Positions 1 to 5,871 of a stretch of 21,441 nt of DNA are shown here, in pieces. The notes under the pieces were generated by a model. The model saw only the letters and a program-made list of their open reading frames with translations, had not been told where the DNA came from and ran no database searches. The stretch is from Deltaproteobacteria bacterium. GTDB taxonomy: Bacteria; Desulfobacterota; Desulfobulbia; Desulfobulbales; SURF-16. Location: NCBI GenBank assembly GCA_029939635.1, contig JAOZSN010000035.1, positions 1-21,441 of the forward strand, written 5' to 3'. The position numbers were made by a program, and so were the translations under genes. The first letter of the stretch is position 1, and every line of letters starts with the position of its first letter.

Positions 1-27
1 TCTACAAATAGTTTTCTACAAATAGTT
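1..27. repeat. Short tandem direct repeat, 14-bp period
   Basis: The 13-mer TCTACAAATAGTT occurs at 1-13 and again, identical, at 15-27, giving a 14-bp period. It lies immediately downstream of the stop codon of the last glutamate synthase gene (minus strand, stop at 32-34). The left side is cut by the window, so more copies may exist. No terminator-like hairpin can be seen in these 31 bases. Confidence 0.6.
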
Positions 28-31
28 CGCC

Positions 32-2362
32 CTAAAAAGGTTGCATAGTCCAGATACCACAGGGACAGGTATCGGCACAAAAACCACAGGCAATACATTT
101 ATCATCATCAGAGACATACTGAAAACCATCCAGCAGGGTCTCGCGCGAGATGGCCTGCTCAGGGCAGATGGTCTCGCACAGATGACAGTCACGGCAAGTA
201 CCGCAAGACAAGCAGCGATCCGCCTCTTCCACATCCGAATGACCACAGCCATGGGGCTCATAATGGGCATAGGTAAGACGAGTAGGCGTAATAACTTCCT
301 TCTCATAGCCATGCCACTCCTCACCCTTGAAACGAGCCAGAACAGCCTCAGCGGTATTTTTGCCAGCACCCAAGGCATTGGTGGCCAGTCCAGGACGTTC
401 CACATCACCAATGGCAGAGACATCAGGGTCAGAGGTGAGGCCAGACTTATCGCATTTAAGCCAGGCAGCACCACCCACCGTGACCACCTCAACGGTGTCG
501 GGCAGGAATTTCAAGGCAGGCACATCGCCAATAGAGATAATAACAGTATCGGCCTCGATGAGATGGCCAGCAGCATCAACAAGACCCTTTTCTGTGACTT
601 CCTTGGTCTGCACCGGCCATTTAAACTTGGCTCCCAGATCCTCAGCGGCCTTTTTCTCCTTACCAAAGGCTAAAGGCTTTTGAATATCCACCAGAGTTAC
701 CTGTTCAGCCCCCAACTTATAAGCATCACAGGCCACGTCACAGCCAACATTACCGGCACCGATAATGACCACCTTCTTGCCAACCTTGGAGGGATTAGCG
801 CTCTTGGCATCCTTGAGAAAATCAAGGGCTGGGATAACCCGCTCGTGCCCTGGGAAGGGAATGGTGCGTGGCTGATGGGTACCAACTGCCACGATAACAT
901 GGTCATACTCTTTTTTAAGCTCGTCAAATTTAGCGTTAGTCATGGTGACTTCAAAATGACAGTGGATATTTTCCACGGCCATGAAACGCTCGATCTCTGA
1001 CTCCCAAATGGCCTGGGGCATACGCTCCCAAGGAATAACCTGGGCCAGCTTACCGCCAAGCTTGTTATCCTGCTCAAAGATATGGCATTCAACACCACCC
1101 TTGGCTAACTGCCAGGCCGCATTCATACCAGCTGGACCACCACCGATGATGGCCACCTTCTTGCCAATAGCCGGAGCTGGTACAGGGGCCTTGGCATCCT
1201 TGGTAGCCCGACCCAGCATCTGCACGTCAATCTTTTCATCCACCTGCTGACGGGAACAATTCTGCATACAGAGGTTGGGACAGATATAGCCACAGACTGA
1301 GGCAGGCAGAGGCGTATACTCCATGAGCATATCATAAGCCTCATCCCCCTTACCTTCACGCAGGAGGCGCAAACGGTCAATGGTGGGGATATGTACCGGA
1401 CAATAATAAGAGCACGGTGCAGCCTTATCACGGTTAGCCCAAAACGGCTTTTTACGGCGCAGGTCACCGGTCTCCACCATGCCTACAGGCGAACGATCCA
1501 GACCAGGGGCCAAATCACGAATAGGGTCACCACCGCCAAAACCAGGATTCCAGACACGGTCCTTAAATTCAGCCATGGACATGGGGCTGGCCTTCATCAA
1601 AGCCCTTTCCTGGGGAGGAATGGAGTCCAGCATGTGCCATTCATCCCGCTTGGAAAGCTCATCGAGCAATTCAGGCCGACCAATCTCGTCAAGATACGTG
1701 GGCAGGCGATCCAGCAACCATTGCCACTGCTTATCATCCGGGATAACCGCCTTGACGTTGATCTGCGAATATGACTCATCGATCTTGCCACGATAATAGA
1801 TGGAACCACCAACCATACCAATACAGGGGCGATAGCCTAAGACATTGTCCGAATTTTTGGCATCCACACCGCAGACCACAGCCATGCCACCACAGTTAAA
1901 CTCGGCAAAGGAGTCACCACAGGAGCCAAGAATCCACAACTCGGGCCGGTTATATTCAGGGTTCCACTTGGTCATGGTGAGACAACGGGCACCAACCGAA
2001 CCGCCCACGTACACCTTGCCCTCGGCCATGGCATTACAGACACCATTGGTGGCATCACCCTTAACAGTGATCTCGGCACCAATATTAAGATAGCCAACAT
2101 CATCGGAGGCAGGACCATTGCAGACAATCTTGGTACCAGGCATACCCATGGAACCGAGACGCTGACCACAGGGACCGTTAATCTCAACATTAACCGGCTT
2201 ACCACCGCTCTTTAAGCGACCGCCAACATTATGCTGACCATAGGTCTCCAGCACCAAGTCACTAGACTTAGTGAACGCCTCCTGAACCAGATCCTCAAAA
2301 ATCTGGGTGGAGATACGTTGGCCGTTCTCATCCAGGCCTTTAACTACTATTTTTTCACTCAT
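32..2362 (-). CDS. Glutamate synthase subunit: GXGXG domain fused to GltD-like FAD/NADPH oxidoreductase with ferredoxin domain
   Basis: This 776-residue protein fuses two parts of glutamate synthase that are separate in many organisms. Residues about 1-235 form the glycine-rich beta-helix (GXGXG) seen at the C-terminus of bacterial GltB. A cysteine-rich Fe-S segment follows (CSYYCPVHIP, then CGYICPNLC), as in GltD. Next come an FAD-binding Rossmann motif (VAIIGGGPAG, about 400-415) and a second dinucleotide motif for NAD(P)H (VVIIGAGNVG, about 528-542). The C-terminus adds two ferredoxin-like cysteine clusters (CLSCGTCRDCHLC and CIACGFCADTCP). By family knowledge it passes electrons from NAD(P)H, or perhaps ferredoxin, to the FMN subunit for reductive synthesis of glutamate from 2-oxoglutarate. 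It is the last gene of the glt operon and is separated from the FMN subunit gene by the repeat-bounded element. The start ATG is preceded by AT-rich sequence with no recognisable Shine-Dalgarno sequence. Confidence 0.9.
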   Translation of the reverse strand: MSEKIVVKGLDENGQRISTQIFEDLVQEAFTKSSDLVLETYGQHNVGGRLKSGGKPVNVEINGPCGQRLGSMGMPGTKIVCNGPASDDVGYLNIGAEITVKGDATNGVCNAMAEGKVYVGGSVGARCLTMTKWNPEYNRPELWILGSCGDSFAEFNCGGMAVVCGVDAKNSDNVLGYRPCIGMVGGSIYYRGKIDESYSQINVKAVIPDDKQWQWLLDRLPTYLDEIGRPELLDELSKRDEWHMLDSIPPQERALMKASPMSMAEFKDRVWNPGFGGGDPIRDLAPGLDRSPVGMVETGDLRRKKPFWANRDKAAPCSYYCPVHIPTIDRLRLLREGKGDEAYDMLMEYTPLPASVCGYICPNLCMQNCSRQQVDEKIDVQMLGRATKDAKAPVPAPAIGKKVAIIGGGPAGMNAAWQLAKGGVECHIFEQDNKLGGKLAQVIPWERMPQAIWESEIERFMAVENIHCHFEVTMTNAKFDELKKEYDHVIVAVGTHQPRTIPFPGHERVIPALDFLKDAKSANPSKVGKKVVIIGAGNVGCDVACDAYKLGAEQVTLVDIQKPLAFGKEKKAAEDLGAKFKWPVQTKEVTEKGLVDAAGHLIEADTVIISIGDVPALKFLPDTVEVVTVGGAAWLKCDKSGLTSDPDVSAIGDVERPGLATNALGAGKNTAEAVLARFKGEEWHGYEKEVITPTRLTYAHYEPHGCGHSDVEEADRCLSCGTCRDCHLCETICPEQAISRETLLDGFQYVSDDDKCIACGFCADTCPCGIWTMQPF

Positions 2363-2376
2363 TATATATTACCAAA

Positions 2377-2411
2377 GTTTACGGTTTACAGTTTACGGTT
2401 TACGGTTCAAG
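2377..2411 (+). repeat. Left heptad array (GTTTACG x about 5)
   Basis: Five consecutive 7-bp units can be read: GTTTACG (2377), GTTTACA (2384), GTTTACG (2391), GTTTACG (2398) and a decayed GTTCAAG (2405). The array overlaps the 3' end of the four-helix-bundle gene: its stop codon (TTA on the plus strand at 2393-2395) and its last residues (LNRKP) are encoded by heptads. Confidence 0.8.
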
Positions 2412-2746
2412 GAATTGACCAATGATTGCAGCATACGGGAGATAGATTTCAACTCATCAATCCACTCTCTGGCTATGTCTTCACTTAGAATATTTGACTG
2501 CTTGGCAATGTATATCTGTGTTCGCAATTCCGCTGCCGATCCCAGGGCGATGAACAAGAAACGTTGAAAACCTTTACTTGTATTGCGCTCTGATCCTTCA
2601 GCAATATTGCTCGGCACAGAAAGGGCTGAACGAATCATTTGATCACGCAGGGCGTAAACCTTACACCCTGACATCTCTCGGGTAATCGCAACAGCCAACC
2701 GGCATGCTGCCTTCCAAACCTCTAGATCTTCAAATGATTGTCCCAT
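2393..2746 (-). CDS. Four-helix-bundle protein (S23 / 23S rRNA intervening-sequence protein family)
   Basis: This 117-residue protein begins MGQSFEDLEVWKAA and contains SALSVPSNIAEGSER. Both are hallmarks of the four-helix-bundle family first noted in intervening sequences of 23S rRNA, which also includes the Avd accessory proteins of diversity-generating retroelements. The length is typical (about 115-125). The molecular function of most members is unknown; a basic, nucleic-acid-associated pentameric bundle is known for Avd. There is no 23S rRNA, reverse transcriptase or variable repeat nearby, so neither of those contexts applies. Both gene ends are embedded in heptad repeats: the leader upstream of the ATG is made of heptads and has no normal Shine-Dalgarno sequence, and the stop codon lies inside the opposite array. 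It sits co-directionally inside the glt operon but has no evident metabolic link to it. Confidence 0.85.
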   Translation of the reverse strand: MGQSFEDLEVWKAACRLAVAITREMSGCKVYALRDQMIRSALSVPSNIAEGSERNTSKGFQRFLFIALGSAAELRTQIYIAKQSNILSEDIAREWIDELKSISRMLQSLVNSLNRKP

Positions 2747-2751
2747 CCACC

Positions 2752-2798
2752 AACCGTCAACCGTAAACGGTCAGGAGCGTATGCGCCGACCGTAAACC
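2752..2798 (-). repeat. Right heptad array, inverted relative to the left one
   Basis: AACCGTC (2752), AACCGTA (2759) and AACGGTC (2766) are consecutive heptads, and a further GACCGTAAACC follows at 2788-2798 after a short non-repeat stretch. Read on the minus strand these give TTTACGGTT-type units, so the two arrays are inverted repeats pointing into the element. The array forms the leader of the four-helix-bundle gene. Confidence 0.7.
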
Positions 2799-2811
2799 TC
2801 TTCTTCTTTTT

Positions 2812-4449
2812 TTAACAAACGTACTTGATATTCAAGCGATCAGCCGCATCCTTATCAGCAATACCCAAGGCATCAGACATGCCGATGGGTAAACTCTGAG
2901 AGCGTCCCAGAGGAGCCATGGCCTTTTTGACCTCAATTTGGATAGACTGGAAGGTTTCCACCACCCGTTGGGCCACCTCGTCAGGATCAAGACGACGATA
3001 GATCTTGGGGTTCTGGCTGGTGATACCCTTGGGACAGATACCAACATTACAGACATTACAGCGATTACGCTCAGAACCTAAACAACCAGCCGTGGCCTGC
3101 ATGATATACTTACCCATGTGCACACCGGAGGCACCCAACATAATCAAGGCCAGGGCATTCTGCACCACATTACCGGTCTTGCCAACGCCACCAGCAGCAA
3201 AGATGGGAATCTCATTCTGCTTGCCCTGCTTGCAGAGATCGAGGTAGCAGTCACGAATATTAGTGGCTATTGGATGACCTGTGGCATTCAAAGAAATATC
3301 ATAGGCTGCACCCGTACCACCGTCAATACCATCAATCAACAGAGCCGAGGCATAGGGATTACGCACCAGGTTATTGAGGACGGACTTGGCCGAGGTGGAA
3401 CCAGAGATCTTCGGATAGACCGGCACCTTGAAGTTCCAGGCCATTGACATGGTCTGGATCATCTTCATCACCGACTCCTCAATGGAGTAGAGGGTCTGAT
3501 GAACCGGTGGACTGGGCAGATCAACCCCCTCAGGCACGCCGCGCAGACGAGCGATGAGCTTGGAGACCTTGAACCACTGCAGTAAGCCGCCGTCACCGGG
3601 CTTGGCTCCCTGGCCATACTTGATCTCAATGGCGGCAGGATCGCATTGCATCTCAGGGATGGCGCGGATGATCTCATCCCAACCAAAATACCCGGAGGCT
3701 ATCTGTAGGATGATATATTTCAAAAAGGGGCTACGCAAAACCCAGGGAGGACAACCACCCTCACCGGTACACATAACCACCGGAATACCTAATACCTCAT
3801 TACAATAGGCCACGCCTTGCAGAAGTCCCAGCCACATATTAGGGGACAAGGCACCAAACGACATGGAACCAATGATAAAGGGGAAAATCTCCCTGGTGGG
3901 CGGAATCCACTCACCAGTCTGCTGGCGCCTGACATACTCCTCAGGAGGCAGGACACGGCCCAGGATGGTGTTGTAGGTAAACTCATGACGGCCGGCATCC
4001 AGGGCCGGATCAGTAAGCATGGATATACGATTGAAGACAATGCGATCCAGCAGGCTGCCACCAACCTCGTTGCGGCGCCCACCACGCTTAGGGGCATCAC
4101 CACCAACACTGCCCATGAAACGGTGGCGATCTGCCTCGTTAAAGACTGGATGGATGGCCTCATTGGGGCAGACCATGGCACACGATCCGCAACCAATACA
4201 ACGCCGCCCCACATCGGTATTCTGACGAATACCAACAAAGGTCTTATAAGAGCTACCACGCTCCTTGGAGTCAATGGCAATCTTAGGCATGCGCTTGCGC
4301 ATGTAGGTAAGTTTTAAGGTGTTAACCGGGCAAACAGCCGCACATTTACCACAGAGGGTACAGCGGTCTTCACGGTGTTCAACAATCCAAGGCAGATCGT
4401 TGGTGCTTAAGCTGCTTGGGTGAGAGGGAATTGATCGAATTGAGACCAT
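2812..4449 (-). CDS. Glutamate synthase central (FMN-binding) subunit with N-terminal two-cluster ferredoxin domain
   Basis: This 545-residue protein is the synthase core of a split glutamate synthase. Two 4Fe-4S cysteine motifs occupy the N-terminus (C30, C33, C36, C40 and C84, C87, C90, C94). The FMN/2-oxoglutarate TIM-barrel domain of GltB follows, recognised by IKYGQGAKPGDGG, by FAAGGVGKTGNVVQNAL and by the cysteines of the GltB Fe-S cluster (C464, C467, C472). Ammonia released by the glutaminase subunit is condensed here with 2-oxoglutarate, and the iminoglutarate is reduced through FMN. The gene overlaps the upstream glutaminase gene by 43 bp, which suggests translational coupling, and a GGAG lies about 9 nt before the ATG. 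This ferredoxin-fused, stand-alone form is known from archaea and anaerobic bacteria, whereas classical GltB is one polypeptide of about 1500 residues. Confidence 0.92.
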   Translation of the reverse strand: MVSIRSIPSHPSSLSTNDLPWIVEHREDRCTLCGKCAAVCPVNTLKLTYMRKRMPKIAIDSKERGSSYKTFVGIRQNTDVGRRCIGCGSCAMVCPNEAIHPVFNEADRHRFMGSVGGDAPKRGGRRNEVGGSLLDRIVFNRISMLTDPALDAGRHEFTYNTILGRVLPPEEYVRRQQTGEWIPPTREIFPFIIGSMSFGALSPNMWLGLLQGVAYCNEVLGIPVVMCTGEGGCPPWVLRSPFLKYIILQIASGYFGWDEIIRAIPEMQCDPAAIEIKYGQGAKPGDGGLLQWFKVSKLIARLRGVPEGVDLPSPPVHQTLYSIEESVMKMIQTMSMAWNFKVPVYPKISGSTSAKSVLNNLVRNPYASALLIDGIDGGTGAAYDISLNATGHPIATNIRDCYLDLCKQGKQNEIPIFAAGGVGKTGNVVQNALALIMLGASGVHMGKYIMQATAGCLGSERNRCNVCNVGICPKGITSQNPKIYRRLDPDEVAQRVVETFQSIQIEVKKAMAPLGRSQSLPIGMSDALGIADKDAADRLNIKYVC

Positions 4450-5549
4450 ATCTCGAGCTCCTGTCTATCTGGAGGAATAATAACGGTATGTTGACGCATG
4501 GGCTGGAAGTCTTTAGAGCGATCCCGATCCGGAATCATGGCATCCACGCCGCACATTTCAGAGGCCACAGCCCACTCACCAGGATTGCCACCCACAGTGG
4601 CGGGACGCAACTTCTTGGCATCCATAGCCAGCATGCAGGTCTCATCCGGCAGGGAACCGATAATGGCATTGGGGCCATCAATAATAAGACGGCGGCAGAC
4701 TTGACGCAGCCCTAAGAGGAAATCACCCTGGGGATGGTTAGCCAGATCTTTATTAGCTAAAGGAGTTATGACATGCTTATAGGCCTGCAACGGCAGTCCA
4801 AGCTTTTTGGTGACATAATGGAGAATATGGGCGAACACCTCAGAATCTGATTGATAACCCATATAGCCAGGGAAACCCTTCCCGGACAACCAGTCCTTGA
4901 TGGGTACAAAGGCAGTATTCTCACCATTGGTCATGGTGGCCACACCCTGCAAAAAGAAGGGATGACAGGCATAGAGATTAATGCCGTAGTTGGTATTTTG
5001 TCGGCCTTGGGCAAAACAGACACGAGACTTAATACGACCAGAATCCAGTCCCAGGGCATTACCTACGCCCAAGGGCCAACCAACCTCTTTAATCATGGCC
5101 ACATCAGGCCACAGAGAAAAGGCGGTGAGATCCCCATCATGTTCCTCGCCATTACTGCGCAGACCAAGACGACACATCATTAACTCGTGTTCGACCTGAT
5201 CCGTGGTTAGACTATCCCACGCCTTAGGTTGCCGATAAACGCGCAGGAGATACTGATGGCGATCATCTGCCTCCACCAATTCAGGGCGCACCTCAAACTC
5301 ATGGTCATACTTTAGGGAAAAACCCTGCTCTTCCATGATATGATTGAGCCGTTTCAAGGCCTTTTCACTATGGGCAATCCCAGAGAGGATCGGATCTGTA
5401 CCATTATACTTATAATCCGCAAACTCCAAGCCACGTAACAGCAACCCAAGGCCACTGCCGTCATACCCTTCCTGCATGGCTTCCATGCCCGTCAAGACGG
5501 AGAAGGGAGAGAAGGCCTCACTTGCGGTTTTCATCGCTAACCGACACAT
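4407..5549 (-). CDS. Glutamate synthase glutaminase subunit (class II glutamine amidotransferase domain)
   Basis: The 380-residue product corresponds to the N-terminal amidotransferase domain of GltB. The start is MCRLAMK, so removal of Met exposes Cys2 as the Ntn-type nucleophile; this fixes the start. The TNGENTAF motif (N208-G209) is the class II amidotransferase Asn-Gly pair of the oxyanion/substrate site. The role is hydrolysis of glutamine to glutamate and ammonia, which is channelled to the FMN subunit encoded next. This is the first gene of the operon, and a good Shine-Dalgarno (AAGGAGT, plus-strand 5556-5562) lies 6 nt upstream. The domain is shorter than in full-length GltB enzymes but is expected for the tripartite form. 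Confidence 0.92.
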   Translation of the reverse strand: MCRLAMKTASEAFSPFSVLTGMEAMQEGYDGSGLGLLLRGLEFADYKYNGTDPILSGIAHSEKALKRLNHIMEEQGFSLKYDHEFEVRPELVEADDRHQYLLRVYRQPKAWDSLTTDQVEHELMMCRLGLRSNGEEHDGDLTAFSLWPDVAMIKEVGWPLGVGNALGLDSGRIKSRVCFAQGRQNTNYGINLYACHPFFLQGVATMTNGENTAFVPIKDWLSGKGFPGYMGYQSDSEVFAHILHYVTKKLGLPLQAYKHVITPLANKDLANHPQGDFLLGLRQVCRRLIIDGPNAIIGSLPDETCMLAMDAKKLRPATVGGNPGEWAVASEMCGVDAMIPDRDRSKDFQPMRQHTVIIPPDRQELEIWSQFDQFPLTQAA

Positions 5550-5591
5550 GTGTCACTCCTTTATATTAATGATGAACTAATCAAAAATTCA

Positions 5592-5600
5592 ACTATAGCA
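5592..5600 (-). promoter_or_regulatory. Candidate extended -10 promoter for the glt operon
   Basis: On the minus strand the bases read TGCTATAGT, an extended -10 box (TGn plus TATAGT, five of six matches to TATAAT). There is no good -35 at the expected distance, which is tolerated by extended -10 promoters. The predicted transcript start would be about 36 nt before the ATG of the glutaminase gene. Confidence 0.35.
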
Positions 5601-5693
5601 AACTCGTACAAAAGGGTACTGCCTCAACCAGCATATTTTTGCTAGGCTGATACTGTTATTTTTTCGCCTAAAAAGGGGAAGATGCACCGAGTG

Positions 5694-5722
5694 GACATAC
5701 TCCAAAACAGATGCCTTGTCAA
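5694..5722 (-). promoter_or_regulatory. Candidate distal sigma-70 promoter for the glt operon
   Basis: On the minus strand a perfect TTGACA (plus-strand 5717-5722) is followed after exactly 17 nt by TATGTC (5694-5699). The -35 is ideal and the -10 weak (first three positions match). The leader would be about 140 nt long. Confidence 0.35.
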
Positions 5723-5753
5723 GACGGAAGAAGCCTGCACCACCAAGGCCTAA

Positions 5754-5867
5754 ATACGGTTTCCAGTTTACGGTTTCCGGTTTACAGTTACTGGTTCATA
5801 GTATAACCTGCTGATTAAGTGAACATCCTTTCACCATCAACCAGAAACTGTTAACCGTAAACCGTAT
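5754..5867. mobile_element. Gene-less heptad-bounded element (MITE-like relative of the 2377-2798 element)
   Basis: A perfect 9-bp terminal inverted repeat, ATACGGTTT at 5754-5762 and AAACCGTAT at 5859-5867, closes this 114-bp block. Inside the left end six heptads run in register from 5759: GTTTCCA, GTTTACG, GTTTCCG, GTTTACA, GTTACTG and GTTCATA. The right end has inverted units (GTTAACC, GTAAACC). About 45 bp of unrelated sequence without an ORF fills the middle. The block ends 4 bp before the start codon of the next gene. It shares the heptad with the element that carries the four-helix-bundle gene, hence the idea of a non-autonomous derivative; mobility itself is inferred. Confidence 0.5.
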
Positions 5868-5871
5868 CTCT

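Larger units (their letters stand above)
2377..2798. mobile_element. Heptad-repeat-bounded element carrying a four-helix-bundle gene
   Basis: A block of about 422 bp fits exactly between two glutamate synthase genes: its left edge is 14 bp from the start of 32-2362 and its right edge 13 bp from the stop of 2812-4449. The left end is a tandem array of GTTTACG-type heptads and the right end holds the same heptads in inverted orientation (CGTAAAC). The only gene inside is the four-helix-bundle ORF. There is no transposase. The same heptad family bounds a second, gene-less block at 5754-5867, which supports a repetitive element rather than a locus-specific feature. Mobility is inferred. I see no clear target-site duplication. 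Confidence 0.55.
5550..5753. other. Intergenic region upstream of the glutamate synthase operon
   Basis: No gene is seen. The stretch holds two candidate minus-strand promoters, listed separately. It also holds a small inverted repeat GTAC-N6-GTAC at 5606-5619, just upstream of the proximal -10 element, which could be an operator but is too short to assign. No riboswitch or T-box could be recognised. Confidence 0.5.

Noticed and set aside
41..683. Long plus-strand open frames opposite the glutamate synthase GXGXG/GltD gene, for example 41-673 and 327-683
   Set aside because: They are antisense shadows of a clearly real minus-strand gene with full domain motifs. Their translations show no recognisable domains.
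2393..2746. Interpretation of the four-helix-bundle gene as part of a diversity-generating retroelement or 23S rRNA intervening sequence
   Set aside because: No reverse transcriptase, template/variable repeat pair or rRNA is present anywhere in the window.
5596..5613. Possible sigma-54 promoter on the minus strand (TTGTACGAGTTTGC) for the glutamate synthase operon
   Set aside because: The -24 GG is missing one G and the spacing to GC is one base short of the GG-N10-GC rule.
5663..5676. Similarity of TTCGCCTAAAAAGG here to TTCGCCCTAAAAAGG at 26-40, at the two ends of the glt operon, as possible attachment sites
   Set aside because: The match is short, differs by an indel, is A-rich and spans an ordinary metabolic operon with no integrase. 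It is probably chance.
5759..5866. Possible CRISPR-like array upstream of the MetF-fusion gene
   Set aside because: The unit is only 7 bp, there are no spacers and orientation flips at the far end, so it is a tandem/inverted heptad repeat rather than CRISPR.
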